From Davidsoniella eucalypti (Eukaryota > Ascomycota > Sordariomycetes > Microascales > Ceratocystidaceae), in the NCBI GenBank assembly GCA_004009845.1, contig RMBW01000119.1, positions 24,167 to 88,166 of the forward strand: 64,000 nt of DNA. Direction: 5' to 3'. The position numbers and the translations under genes were made by a program. Of the stretch, positions 21,798-35,200 are shown piece after piece. The notes beneath the pieces were generated by a model. The model worked only from the letters and a program-made list of their open reading frames with translations, had not been told where the DNA came from and ran no database searches. The first letter of the stretch is position 1; every line of letters starts with the position of its first letter.

Positions 21798-23267
21798 ATG
21801 TTGTTTAGGATTGGATCTAGGGCACTTCGCACGCGACTTATAGCTCGAGGAATTACTGCCGTTCAACAAAGAAGCTTACGATCTTTTGCTGCGCTACAGG
21901 TAGTCAAGCCTGTAGTGTTAGCTGATATCGGGGAAGGTGAGTGATATGTTGCTATCTAGCAAAAGCCTAGACTGCTAACACAAGAGAAACTAGGAATTGT
22001 GGAATGTGAGGTGGTCCAATGGTTTGTCCAGCCAGGCGCACGAGTAGAAGAGTTCTCCCCTTTATGCGAGATTCAGAGTGACAAAGCCTCTGTAGAGATC
22101 ACCAGCCGGTTCTCTGGTGTGATTAAGAAACTTAGCTATGAAGCGGGCGAGATGGCCCAGGTCGGCAAGCCCTTCGTCGAGATCGATATCGACGGCCCGA
22201 CTGAACACGAGCAGCCGACACCAGAATCACAGGAAAAAAAGACGACCAAAGACATAAATCAAGAGCCGGTAGCATCAGTACCGTCAGCAGATGACCAGAA
22301 ACGGATCCGTAATGGCGCCATAGCAACACCGGCAGTCCGCCATTTATCACGAGAACACGATATCGACATTACGCAAATCACCGGAACAGGCAAGGATGGC
22401 CGGGTTCTCAAAGAAGACGTGCTTGCATATCTGAAGTCTCAAGGAACTGGCGCAACAGCGACATCAGACATCAGTACACCGTCACCTCCTGTCCCATCTC
22501 CCACGGCCCCGATACTAAACGACCAGCAAATCGAAACCGCTGCTGCGTTGACGAACACTCAGGCGCAAATGTTCAAAACGATGACCCGGTCTTTGACTAT
22601 CCCACACTTCCTCTATGCCGACGAAGTAGACTTTACGCAGTTGCGCAATGTGCGTTCGCGCCTAAACGCCGCCCTGAAGTCTCCGCTAGCTCCCGTCGGA
22701 ACCAACTGTACCAAGAAGCTCTCATACCTACCCTTCATAATCAAGGCCATATCACTAGCGCTCCTGCGCTATCCACTCCTCAACGCACGCGTCGACACCT
22801 CTGGGGCTAAGCCACAGCTCGTGATGCGCACACAGCATAATATCGGCATCGCCATGGATACGCCACAGGGCCTAGTCGTTCCTGTCATCCGCGACGTTGC
22901 TCAACGGAGTATCGTATCCATTTCTAACGAAGTGGCGCGTCTGCAGGAACTAGGCGTGCAGGGAAGACTAAGCGTGCAGGATATGCAGGGCGGTACCATC
23001 ACGGTGTCAAATATCGGAACTATTGGTGGCACCTATGTTGCACCGGTCGTTGTCGACAAGGAGGTCGCGATCCTAGGCGTTGGGCGTATGCGGTCGACGC
23101 CAGCATTTGGCGGTAAGGATGGCAAGGAAATCGTCGAGAAGTTTGTGTGTAACTTTAGCTGGAGTGCAGATCATCGTGTCGTCGATGGGGCAACAATGGC
23201 GCGGGCAGGAGACTTGGTGCGAAGCCTGGTAGAAGAGCCTGATACGATGGTGATGTATCTGAAATAG
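21798..23267 (+). CDS. Branched-chain 2-oxoacid dehydrogenase E2 (dihydrolipoyl transacylase)
   Basis: Two exons, 21798-21936 and 21994-23267, encode 470 residues (human DBT 482). An Arg-rich mitochondrial presequence covers about the first 30 residues. The lipoyl domain follows, with Lys77 in EIQSDKASVEI as the lipoylation site. Next is a peripheral-subunit-binding domain (ATPAVRHLSREHDIDITQI, then GTGKDGRVLKEDV). The acyltransferase core ends in SADHRVVDGA, where His440 and Asp444 are the catalytic pair. EIQSDKASVEI rather than the ETDKA form of pyruvate dehydrogenase E2 points to the branched-chain enzyme. It transfers acyl groups from Leu, Ile and Val oxoacids to CoA in the mitochondrial matrix. 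The intron splits the conserved GEG motif at its Gly codon. Confidence 0.92.
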
Positions 23268-25593
23268 GGAGCATGCCCTTTTTGTTCATATTTTGTTCAA
23301 TGGTCGAACGAGCAACGCGGATGTACATATTTTAGAGTATATAGAAAAACTAACTCGCAATATCCGCCACTAGTTGTGTTAGTGATCTTTTGCTCTAATT
23401 AAACAGGAGACCTCCAAAATGGATCCCATGTGAGCCTGTTAGTGGCCCCCACTTCGCCGATATCGCGGCCCCGAAGCTCGTGACGATTTGTCGCCGTGAG
23501 GCCGACATGGAATCATGTCATGAGAATATGTGTCAATGGTTTGATTTATACGGACATATAGATTGTGTGACGTAATATACAAGAAAAGATGCCATAGTCT
23601 ACATAATCCCACTTTCATTCTCTGCCCTGCCTTACTCACATGTGCCTAATGGTGCTCCAAGTTGAGTTCCTTGCGGTTCTATGCACATATCTAGCACATG
23701 GCAAGCCACTGAAACTGGGGAAAGACGGCTTGATGGAGGGTTACTAGCAGCGTGTGAAAAGGAAATCAGGCCAGTATCGTAATATAAAGAGCTACCGACC
23801 AAGAAACTATAGCAGTCTATAAATGTGCAAAATGTAGTAGCCACGGGGCACCTGACCTTCCTTTCTCCCACCATATATCGGCAAGTTCTTGCTGTGCAGT
23901 GAAGAAGTTGGAGGAACCTTGCCCGAGGCGATGCATCTGATGCCTTGGTTGATTGGCCAAGCAAGCCACCGCTTACGCTGATTACAACTAAATGGCGGCA
24001 CGAGAGTGGGATAGGTCGTCATTTTGCATACCCAGACCTGCAACATTATACATTTGGATTGGACCATATATATCCACGTACATCAAAACTGTAACATGGG
24101 CCTTTGGCCGGCATTCCATATTGGTAGTTTACCCAGGTTGCAATACGCAGGATGAGGGGTCTTCTTGGTGTTATTCTGAGCTTTCTCCACGCCAAGTACG
24201 ATTCTGGGGCGGGATACAACAAGAAAAATGCAACTTCTCGTGGCATACAACCAGTAGTGGAGTTGGCCTGATGTAGCCAAGATGGGCTCTCATAGTACGA
24301 TTTTGGATAGAGGAGGGCTGGCTAGACCCTGAGGAGACTCTGGGGCGTTGATCTCCGTCATTGTTATACATAGCGTCTCCTTTAGTCCAAGTTCACGTAG
24401 TGACGATGATACATACCTCTTCACCAAGAAACATTGACAAATTTTGTTATCCCTTTTATACTTGGTCTCGTGGCCCATTTTGTTTGAGGGTTCCAATGTT
24501 GAACAAAGTAACTGTCCGGACTCCGAAAATGAAGCAACGGTATTATACATATGGTCAAGTGATGTCGTTTTATGGTGCCTTTAATTGTGGAATCAATTGA
24601 AAGGCACAACTATACAAAACTAAAGTGCAATTGGATATCATTATAAAAGCCAATCAAAAATACTTGTTATTTTACGCCGGCGTCTTCGGTGGGGGCAAAT
24701 AAGACAGGATCTAGAGCTTTTTATACATATTACTCAGACTTTATAGCGCAAGGGTGGATGCCGAGGTAAGATGGGGGTCGGAAATTCACCATACGAGGCC
24801 TGTAAATTTAGTGGATGAAGCTGGATTACAGCGTCTTTTACATGGAGTCATCAACTGAGGGAAATACGTGATTTCGGTCAATATACATATCACAGAATAC
24901 ATGTTACAAGATAGTAGATTTTGATACTCAAAGCGTTGAGTTCCATGATAATTGGTAGTAAGAACGAAGAAAATGAATAAACGATAAAGCTAAACCCAAT
25001 AGTCTATAATGGGTAGCGGATCCTGACTAAGAAATGGATCAATTGTAACCGAAAACAACGCGCAAAACGGCATATAAAGCCAACGAAAAAACAAGTTCTA
25101 GTGGTAATAAGCAAAAACAAAATGTGTAATTTTGGGGGAACTCTATCTCAGCATCTAGACCAAGAGATGAGATGTACAGGGAACAGATTGAGGAACGATA
25201 AATACAAAGAAACGCCGTGGATAATGAAAAGGGTATTAATAGTAGGCGGTTTAATAGTAGGGCGTGAACCGGGTATATCGAAGCCAAAGCAGTTGAATGA
25301 TGCCAGGACAAGTCGAAAAAGTCTAGTAGTGCTGATGAAACCTGAGAGATTTCGACAGCGTGTAATAAAAGGAATAAAGAAGAGGCCCTGTCTGTGTATA
25401 TGCAAAGCCCTCGCTGAGGACGGATGGGATCGAGCGCAAAAACAAGGTCGATGCAAAGGTCATAAAAGTCGTGGACGGCGCAGCATTTGCTTTTGGGGGG
25501 AAAAGAGCAAACAAAGGCAGGAGAGGCAACCAGAGGAGTGAAAGGAAAACGCCAGTGAAAACAAGAGCGAGACAGTATGGACTATCCAGACGT
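23268..25593. other. 2.3-kb convergent intergenic region, no gene seen
   Basis: Two genes point towards each other across this stretch, so both 3' untranslated regions should be here. Frames up to about 146 codons exist (for example 25101-25541, plus) but have skewed Lys/Arg composition and no recognisable motif. They look like chance frames opposite the gluconokinase 3' region. Confidence 0.4.
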
Positions 25594-26363
25594 TTAGTCC
25601 ATGCCGTTGATGACGGCATTTAGGGCGTCCTGCTTGACGGAATCCATAGACCGACTGACGTCAATGGTGACAACGTCGGTCTCAAGCGAGGTCGGCCGCT
25701 CCAGAACATCGAACTGGCTACGCACCATGCTAGGTGGCATAAAGTGGTTCTTGCGGCCAGCCACGCGCTGTAGAAGCACATTCTCCGGCGCATCCAGGTA
25801 GATGAAGTGGATGTGCAGAGAGTGGTTGAAGTAGCCGGCTACGCGGATCACGTCACGGTACTTGCGCTTGAGTGCCGAGCACGTCAGGACCACGCCGTCA
25901 CAGCCGTCCTCGATGCGCTTCATAGATTCTTCGCGGAGGGCCGTCAGCCAGTCCCAACGGTCGGCATCCGTAAGGGGGATTCCGTTGCTCATCTTCTCGA
26001 CATTGGAGGCAGGGTGGAACTGCAGAGCAAAAGCAGATGTTAGTTGTACAAGTTCAAGAAACAGCCAAGGCGGCGGATGGTCAAGCTTACCTCGTCTCCT
26101 TCGATGTACTCGAAGTTAAGGGCTTCGGATAGGTAGGCGGCAACGGTGCTCTTGCCACAGCCAGCAGGGCCGGTAACGAGCCAGATGTGGTGAAACTTGT
26201 AAGGAGGGAGGTCGTGGACACGCGCAGCAACCGCAGAGCCAGCTGCCGGCTTGATAGAAGACAGCGTAGGCGCAGTGCTGGAAAGCGAAGATACTGAGGG
26301 AGAGACCGCGGCCTCGGGAACAGCCGGCATAGGCACAGCAACGGGAGTATTGTAGGACATCAT
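25594..26363 (-). CDS. Gluconokinase (thermoresistant GntK type)
   Basis: Two exons, 26363-26091 and 26019-25594, encode 232 residues. The frame is open further upstream to 26396, but that codon is TTG; the first ATG pair gives MMSYNTPV. About 55 N-terminal residues rich in Ala, Pro and Ser precede the kinase domain. That domain starts IWLVTGPAGCGKST, a P-loop at residues 65-73. IEGDEFHPASNVEKMSNGIP follows (the intron falls after GDE), then LTDADRWDWL, VLTCSALKRKYRDVIR and GRKNHFMPPSMVRSQFDVLE. All are signature blocks of this family. It phosphorylates gluconate with ATP to 6-phosphogluconate, feeding the pentose phosphate pathway in the cytosol. Confidence 0.93.
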
Positions 26364-29300
26364 CTTGTGAAATGACTGCGAGGGCGAAGGAGGCAAAGAT
26401 ATAGGCCGAAAGAACGAAAGAGGAAGAAGAAGATGTACGAGACCAGTTTTACAATAGAGTGAAGTTGGAGGGCGAGGGGAAAGCTATGAACGGCTCATTA
26501 TTCTTGGAAACTTGGAGACGACGAACAGAAGAGACTGATGAGTGAGATATGACGAGTTAGCGGACGAGGCTATAGAGAATATATATAGAGGATACAAACA
26601 AGTATCGAACCCAAAGCTCGATGTCTCCGGGGCATGGGCCGGTATATAAGCAAGCGGACAAAACATACCAGGGGGTGGGGCGTGTAAATCAAGGCCAAAG
26701 GACCCAAGCTGTACAGCTGCATGCAGGAGAGGAAAGACGAAGTATGCAATAGCCTACGAACAACGCAAAACGATGCTGAAGAGCCCTTTTTAGTTGTTTT
26801 GTTGATTTCTTTTTGTGGCAAAACAAAGGAAAGCTGAAATCTGGCGAGGAAAACAAGAAGAAGAAACTACGGGAGGGAATGGGAAAGAGAGAGAAAGAAG
26901 AAAAACTCGACAATATCGAAGTATAGTTGGTACATATAGGGCAGGATAATTCATAGGCTCTCAAACACGCTAACGCACTAATACAATACAGGCCTAGTAT
27001 CACCAAATTTAGAGCTTGTTGGCTCAAACTTTTAGCAGAGTTTTTCATTCTTTTGCGTTTCGCGGTTCCTTCTTTCCTCTCTTTTGGAAAAGCGCCAGTG
27101 TAAACAAATAAGCCACAAGCTCTGTAAATACAGCGCTTTTCCGGGCTGCCGGTGCCACTTACAGGCGGGCCCTCAAGGTGCATCCCACCCAATAGTGCCC
27201 TGTACTTTCAGGTCGTGCTGTGCAGTACTATCGAGCTCACTATCAAGCACTTCTTTTGCTTCTATCAGGTGACCTGTACGCTACAAGTACCTGCCGCGCC
27301 GGTCTCTGTACTTGCCCATTACAACACAGGCACCTGGCCCACTGTGGTTTTTCCTGTTTGGGGGTCACATAGGCCATGTTTTGAAGCTTCGTCAACCTTC
27401 ATTGAGCCTCTGCCTTCCCAACGCAATTTTGTGATACAACAAAGACGAGAATCAGAATATCTTCATTTGCTTTTTCTGACAGTCGCTGATCGACTCACGC
27501 CCCTCTCATTCTCATCCCACGCACGCTCTTCTCTGTGAAAATTGGGAAAATGCAATATGCAGCCAGCCTTTTGCGTTTCTAGGCAGCCCGCACTACCGAT
27601 GTTACAGCTATGTATAACTTCTTGGGTATAAATAATGCTCTGCCTACAGCTGACGTTGTTGCTCAACTCGGGCACTTTGTCCTCGTGACCAGCATTTTGC
27701 CCTTTTTCGAACATACATACACCCCCTTGTAGTCTAAGAAGTTCTGTCGTCGGCCTCAACTATCTAGCACTCATTAGAGCCTCGTGCTAGCCTTTTGTTT
27801 TTGTTACTGCTAGAACAGCCTACCAGGGAGGTCGATCCGCTTGCTCGTTTGGGTCGTCTCTGCAACGGAACATTCGTCCCTCTTTTCTCTTTTACCCTTC
27901 TGTTTCCAAGTAATAAAGCCTCCATGCTCCCCGGTCACTACAGTACTTCTGGAAGACCACATGACCTCTATCGAGAAATTTGAGAGAAAACACGGCTAAC
28001 TGGAACCGCCTGGAGCATTGCTAGCTGTTGGGGAACATGGAACATGTTTTCTTGTTGCCATCTGAAGGTTTTGAACACAGCAAATGTCGACTTCACGATG
28101 CTTGCAATCAGACAAAGCCCCCCTTTTTCTTCGCCTCGGGTTCTTTTCTCAAGAGTCAAAAAGGATGAATGAACCGACCCAAAAGCGATTCCGGCGTTGT
28201 GGAAAGGTTCAGGATCAACCATGTTGTGCTAGACAACAAATGTCCATGACCTCCAGCAAACTTGGACAATTCGTTTCGATAGCCTCTACGGCCCTAACTC
28301 AAAGCACTTGCTTACTTATACATGTATGTACAGATATGTAGCATGGCTATAAGCTCAGGCTAGCCCCGAGCGGCTGGGTTGGCTGTCAAAGCACTACTCT
28401 TTACCCTTTGCCCCATCGACATCAGCCCCCTGCCTGTCCAGACAACCAACCACAAGGCACGCCGTCCGGCGAGCGTGGGATGAAAGCCTGTCTAGTATGT
28501 TGGCAAGAATTTTCTTCTTTCGTTTTCTCTTTTTGGATTTAGAAGAGAAAATCCCACATTACACACACATACAAGATACAACGTGCATATGTACACTATA
28601 AGCCCATCATCACACAACCCCTAATATGGAACTCGCCGGCTTCTAGGAAGCAGCTTCCGGCTTCCGCCCAGTACTATTAGTAGCACTAGTGATGCCGGCT
28701 CTTTTATTCATGGATTTATCTCCAATCTTCCAGACCGCCACCCCCATCACATATAACACACACACATAAACAACACGCGCCCACTCATCTTTTTTTTTTC
28801 ACACGGAGATGTGCGTCGTATGAAACAGGGCCCTGCGTGATTTTAGATTCTCGACGCCATAGCTTCACCGTCGCATCATCACTGCAGGGCTCAGGGACAG
28901 ACGGTCGGTATAACAAGCAGAACGTTTAATCCCCAAAACTGTTTATTTCCTTCTACGTTGCTCTTCACCTAGCCTTCTGGAGCCTACATTGCTAGGCTTT
29001 TAGAGTGGAAGTTATTCCGCTAGCCACTACAGCTCACTACGTACATAGGTAACTGAATAGAAGTTTTGGTTAGAACCATCCTCCCCGGCCTGCATGTCTG
29101 AAACCGAGGCCCTCCTAGCTAGCTTCGAGAATGCTCAAAAACCAGGTTCTCGTGACCCATCTCAAAGTAAGGAGTAAAAGAATAAACAACGAGGATCTGT
29201 ATTAAGAACAACAAGCCAAGCCATAAAGGAAATGACGAACTAGATCTCAAGCACCGGGGAAATAGTTCCTGCAACATGACGAAGACTAAAAAACGGAAAA

Positions 29301-30088
29301 GGAAAAAATGGGCGTGTTAGGTTGAGTGGCTCTTAGATCCTCGTAAATTGGAGTCGTTGATTATCTTTGATCCAAAATCTTGCTCAATATTGAGGGGCCT
29401 ATTAGAGCCTGGCTTGCATGCTGCACAACCAACATTCTATCATCAAAACTTCTCTTACTTGACAAGATAGACGAAGATGGCCAACTCCCGTCTTGGTGGT
29501 CTGGTCAACTGATTTAAACACTCTTCTTTGTTCTTATTTTCTATCTGATACACCCGGCTTCTAGCGTCCATTCTTCGTCTCAGCTTTGCCTCAAATAGAC
29601 CAAGACAAATCCAAGGTGCAGACAGATCTCGACATAAAGGGCTGTTTTCCCGTCTTTCCCGCATGAATTAGTATCACGGGGAATAGTGTCTGATTATTCT
29701 TCCCGTCTTGGGCTTACGAGGGCTATATTAGGTATGCTATGATGTTATGAAAGAATATGACTTGGCAGCTCTCTCACTAAAAGTCCAATGTGACTAGGCG
29801 CCCTCTTTTTTTTTTCTGAATTTGGAGATGCTGTATACCACAGTCAGTTAACGATTAGTTCCAGGGATTCACTGTAGGTCGATCTCGAAGTTTGGAGAAT
29901 TTCATTAGGCGGTGATGTGATCAGCAAGTATGTAGATGAATCCGTAGTAGAGGCGGACGGATACTTTTGTCACGATGAGACCCAAAGGCGGCCTTGCATG
30001 CCAAAATTAGAGTGACGGCAGTGTACTTTAGTGGTGCCAAGTGAGAAATAAAATAATTAAAATAAAAACCAGTACCGAGCCCAAACGT

Positions 30089-30146
30089 TATAGTGGTATA
30101 CTATAGTGGTATATATAGTGGTATATATAGTGGTCTACTATAGTGT
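30089..30146. repeat. Short tandem repeat of about 12-13 bp (TATAGTGGTATA-like)
   Basis: About four and a half imperfect copies of TATAGTGGTATA or CTATAGTGGTATA stand head to tail. They vary by single-base insertion and by one TCTAC variant. This is a small minisatellite of no evident function. Confidence 0.7.
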
Positions 30147-33090
30147 AGGAGCTCCATGCGGCGTGGGGGCAGGAGAGAAAAGGAAGAGAATTTCTGATCT
30201 CTCGGTCTTCCATCCTCTAATTTCAGACCCAGACGAAGAAAATAAGAAAAATCCTCATCCGGCTGGTAAGCTAGACGGGCGGGATGGAAGGTTTTGTCAT
30301 CATCCAGCTTTGGACGGTTGACTAATAAACAGCTAGTGGACCGGCTACTAGACTACAGGCCCCAAAAACACAAGAAACAGGGCTCCATAGCTCTAATATC
30401 TTCTTCCCTCGCCAACTACAGATAGAGTCGTCATGATTCCCTATTTGAAATCTCCCGGCAAATATCCCACGCCAAACCCGCAAAAAAAATAAGCAATAAA
30501 AATGACGAAAGAAAAATGCAACCCCCATGCCTGGAGCATCTTGTATATCAGTCATTTGAGTTCATCGTCAAGTCGTCCATATAAGTATGTAATATACGAA
30601 AGCCATCACAGATGATTACAGACGACAGTTGGCAAGTACTTCCTGTTTCCTATTCAAGACATGGACATGTTCTAGCCACGATATTACCAACCGGGACTTT
30701 CTTCCTTTCTCTCACTAGCCTTCTCTACATGTCGGCCTTTCTTGATCTTACTAAGACAAACCTTGACGCCATCTGACCGCATTGTCTTTCTGCTTGGCTT
30801 GATTCATTTTCTTTTTTTTTCCGGTCTGTTTGTCTGTAAGCCTTCACCGCTGATCTGCTACTAAGTGGCTGTTCCTTCATATAATTACTTGGGTTTTTCA
30901 TGTATTTTTTCGACTATTTTATTGCCACTCCACGCTATAGTTTCATTCGTGCTTCCCCAAGGCCCCTTGTTTTCCTTCCTGTCTACCAAAGAGATACTAC
31001 TAAAACCAAAGCCCCGGAGGGCTTGGGCCCCAAGTGAAAACGATGTCATCATTCGAGTCCGGACGACACGTTGACTTTTCGTGCGAGAAACTACTAAAAG
31101 CTTTGTCCTCTTCTTTCCCTTCTTCTTCTTGTTCTACTTCCTACTGCCCTATCTGGATGCTACTTACTCATACTTGTATGTAGGCTGTTTCTTTGGCAAT
31201 CTTGTAAAGTTGCGCGGTAGCATCGTATATCATCTAGCAGAAATGTGTGGTTTTCAAGGCCTCCCTACTTCCAGCCCTCATTCTTCTCGTTATTTGTAAA
31301 AGTGCAGCTAAAAACCACGTTTATCCATGTCATATAGCACATAATGACGAATAAAGAAAAGAAAAAGGCCTAAACTATACTGACAATACACACATACATG
31401 TTGACTGTTGACCCCCATCTAAGGCCAGTTCCATCACCAGCCAAATATCAACAATAACAACCAAATGTCAAACATCCCATGTTGCCCAACAGATCAGTGA
31501 GTTTTGGGGTCTCTTTTTTCCTTCGAATCAAAGAGAAGAGGTAGAATAAGCCTCATCCTATCCCATTTCCCGTCATTCCGTGGGGATTGCTCGGCATTTT
31601 TTTCGTTTTTACCTGCCTAGCTACCATTGTGACAGATAGATATGATCTGTTGTTATTGGGCTGAGCATCATATTTGAGTTTCTCGGTCTGGATGTTGTAT
31701 AGATATGTATGTACCGAGCTCGCAAGCCTAAAACAAACGACGAGGTATATGTGACATCTCATGTCGTAGCAGCACGATAGCTAGCTGGCTAGCCTATTAT
31801 GGCTCCTACCGTGGATCCCTCTGATCAATGTAGGCTTGCTTATAACTTGCTGTACATCAACTTTGCACACGTATATCCGTATCATCAAGCACTCTGTCTC
31901 GCCTCGGCGTTAGTTGCTACCCGATTGGAATACACCGACGAAGTCTCCAAGCATAGTTCCTATTGGTTCCTAAAGCCACTTTTTAATCAGAGGTTTTCGC
32001 CTCCTTAAACTAGTGGTGTGTGTGATCTGATAAACATTGTTTTTGTTTGCGTTATTGATTGATTGTGTGACGATGGTTGCCAAGACTCACTGGAGCCTTT
32101 TCCGGATGCTCTTCACGTCGTAACAGGAGCCATCCATTCAACACTGTAGTAAACCCAGGTGATGTATGTATGTATTTAATTACAAATAGTATCAAGCTTT
32201 CAGTCATACCATGCTATATGAATTCACTATCCATACATTAACTATGCCAAGTGGAAGATATATGTAGTATTCCGTTTTCAGCGAATATGGTGTTGTCTCT
32301 ATTAACAACCATTTTCTTCACTTACGCCATATTCCGAAGTCTACTTGCAATTAAGATATGTATTCAACTGCCCAATATAGCTTTAGTGGATCTTTGAAGT
32401 TGACTTCTCGTCTCACTTCCAAGTGACATCGCGGAACGCTAATCTACACCGAAATTTTGGAGTTCCACTCAAGCCTGATATAAAATTCATATTCAATGCG
32501 ATGTACTGCGTAAGAGCTTTTTTCATATAGAAAATAAGAGTGATAATGACAGCTGGAACACCGATAGATTGGGCATTGTCTTACTTTGCAATCTCCAAAA
32601 CCTAGGACAAACTCTTGTTTTGTGTCCCATATGTTCGTTGCCGCAAAAATAACAATCATCACGAGGATAAGGAACTGAGACATATGTATAGGCATCCAAT
32701 CGGATTATTGATTATATGTTATAATATCCCAATGTATAACGCCATAGAGAAACAAATAGGCATATAGGTATATATAAATAATACAGATAATAGATGAGCT
32801 CACTACTGGGATAAACGTTCGGTATTACTCCAACAGCCTCCTGTATATCAACGCCACCTAAGTTTCACATACATATGTCTGTATCTATCTATACGATATC
32901 TCTATATCTAGGGATGCATCACAAGTCACATGGGCTACTATTTCAGAAGATCTCCCTTGGGCCATTACTTTTCTTAATATCTCACTATCACATTTTCCCC
33001 AAGCTGGCGCCTACACATTTATACATTGTATCTGTATATAAAGCTATAAATACACACATAAATTATGGCAGCTAAGAACAAGATATCAGC

Positions 33091-33130
33091 TTGCCTTGCC
33101 TTGCCTTGCCTTGCCTTGCCTTGCCTTGCC
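33091..33130. repeat. (TTGCC)8 microsatellite
   Basis: Eight perfect TTGCC units occur in a row. The tract is in a gene-poor interval and outside any called exon. Confidence 0.95.
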
Positions 33131-33689
33131 TCCGGAATGCTTTCCCCGCATCCATGTTGGTTGCGCACATACAATTTTGATCATGGTGGTATGCGACTTA
33201 TATGTACACATGTAGAATGAATCATTCAGTCCTTATTGTAGTACGACGATCTTGTCCACATTAGTAGCTGCTGCTTGCTCATCTTATAGGTAAATCAGCA
33301 TTTTCTGTGCAAGTGGAAATTAGCTTCACCGCTACTACGTCGCCTGTCGTCATTAGTTTGGTACGTATGCATGTGTGTGCTTGTATTTGTATCTTTTTGG
33401 TCAACCGATTGCAATATCATATTCCTAACAGCGGAGGGGCAAAATGTGACGGCATATACAAATAGAAGAGTATGTATGGCGATCCAAAGCCACCCATGAT
33501 GAGATAACTTTCTTTCTGTGCCACTTTGAATATACATGATATAGTGTCAGGGTAGCTGTCTACTTTCTTTATTACAGCAAAGATTTGCGTGTTCATCAAG
33601 CGTAATTGATGGTGTAGCGATAATCAAGATTTTACTAGATTTTGAATAGGGTTGTGACCCTATTTAGTGAGCAAGACTTATAAATACAT

Positions 33690-33975
33690 TGGAATACCTG
33701 GCAATGAGATAGCAGACACTCCTCGCCTACACTATGCAAACTTTACAGATTCGTGTTCGTGTGGGAAACAGAAGGACCTACTACACTTCTTCTTCTGCTG
33801 GAAGGGCAAATTTCCGTCAAAGGTTTTCTCATGAAGACCGTTTGACATCACCATAGACAATCTTCTTTGTAGGCATATGCCCCTAACCTTTAGGAGGAAT
33901 AAGGGGGTAGCTTTAGCCAGGTTAGCGCAACTCCTACGACCTCCCCATCTAATAAATATACATAAATACAGTTGA
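33690..33975 (+). mobile_element. LINE (non-LTR retrotransposon) relic, RNase H-side fragment
   Basis: A plus-strand frame from about 33690 reads GIPGNEIADT, which resembles the (H)xGIxGNExAD motif of RNase H domains in fungal LINEs. Downstream it gives DSCSCGKQKDLLHFFFCW, the Cys-rich tail that follows RNase H in Tad1/I-type elements. The frame then carries a stop near 33829 and continues with FRRNKGVALARL. Reverse transcriptase sequence and element ends are absent. It is a short decayed fragment. The assignment depends on these two motifs only. Confidence 0.55.
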
Positions 33976-35200
33976 GTGGTGATAACATGTATATCAACCC
34001 ATTAACAACGAACTTTGATTTTCAATGGTGATCACAACTGTCTAAAATGGGACATCAGGCAGACAATAAAGTATCTACCAATCCAACACACATTGGGTTA
34101 AATCATGAAAAGGTTATGATACCATGTGCGTACGTTGTAAATAGTAGGCTACAAAAACACAGGTATATTTGATAGTAGCTATATATTTAGTAGTGATGAA
34201 TTTATATCCTCATACAACGGCGACGTCATTGGAGCAATATGGACGAGATGTATTTACAGATATATTCGAAGATAGCTCCTGGCTCATGGGACCGGGCGTT
34301 CCAATAAGCTCATTAGGAAAGTGATATGTAATAATGTAATAATAGACATAAGGTTGGCTGGAAAGGCCTTGGACCATTAACTGGAAGTCTCGATATAAGC
34401 ATGCTAAGGGACTTTTGAGAGCTTGTTCCAAAGCTTGATAGCCGGGTTTAACCCGAATAGAAGGGCCATAAATTGGCATTTACAACCTCTAGATTGGCTC
34501 CACGTGTTATCAAGCCCTTGTTATTTAGAGCTACGTCCGTGACAATGCGGAGCCAACGGACGGGCATGATGTAGAAGACGCTTGTTCAGACCTTATTGCC
34601 GGCTGCCAAGGAGATGTCAACAGCTGACACAGATTGGTGATTACATATTAGTTGCTGGTTTGTTTTGTATTTTTTTGACGACTCTGATATTAACAAAAAA
34701 CCCCACTAGATGCCCCGCTATATGGCATGTTGTTGGCCCGCCCAGCAACTCGATGACTGAATTAGTAGCACTTTCCTCGAATAGTAGGTGCTAGACGTGA
34801 GTTCAAGGGTCCGAGATCCACCTTTAGTGCGTAGGTTACCGTTCTGCTGGAGCATTATAAGCGTTGAATACGCGTTATAGAGCGCGAGAACTCAACTAGA
34901 TGTCGCTGCTGCTATAGCGGCTAATGCTGCCTGAGGCGTTCGGGGCTGTGGCTGGCTCCGACACTACAGAACACTTGCAGCAGTTTGCTGGCACAAGACC
35001 AAAAAAAGCAATAAACAACACACTACGGGTCTTAGTGGGGTTTTCCGACCTTCTTAGACGAGGCACTATGCGGAGTTGGGCAGGTGCTTGAGACCCCAAA
35101 AGAGCCTTCCTGTCGTTTTTTTGCGCCATCGATGCTTTGTTGACCAACATTGCATAACAATACGTAAGAAAAAAAACAGCCAATCGTATCTTACGAAAAC
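33976..35200. other. Intergenic, mostly unassigned; possible small relic frame at 34210-34479
   Basis: Minus-strand positions 34479-34210 hold an 89-codon ATG frame with protein-like composition (for example ELIGTPGPMSQELSSNI). I do not recognise it, and an in-frame stop directly precedes its start codon. It may be a fragment of a mobile or decayed gene. The right end must hold the promoter of the DPP III gene; a short A-run sits just before its start. Confidence 0.3.

Larger units (their letters stand above)
26364..33689. other. 7.3-kb gene-poor region
   Basis: No protein-coding gene, tRNA or other RNA gene could be supported on either strand. The first several hundred bases on the minus strand are pyrimidine-rich and likely form the gluconokinase promoter and leader. 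From about 27 to 31.4 kb the plus strand has many short T/C-rich runs. Small repeats at 30089 and 33091 are listed separately. Remaining frames are short and have no recognisable motifs. A non-coding RNA or heavily decayed transposon DNA is possible. Confidence 0.4.

Noticed and set aside
25101..25541. 146-codon plus-strand frame
   Set aside because: It is Lys/Arg-rich, lacks motifs, and lies opposite the 3' region of the gluconokinase gene.
26364..26396. Eleven more residues on the gluconokinase N-terminus
   Set aside because: The upstream extension would begin at TTG; the first ATG in frame is at 26361-26363.
26600..26615. GGTTCGATACT on the minus strand, B-box-like
   Set aside because: No tRNA cloverleaf surrounds it; it lies in the gluconokinase upstream region.
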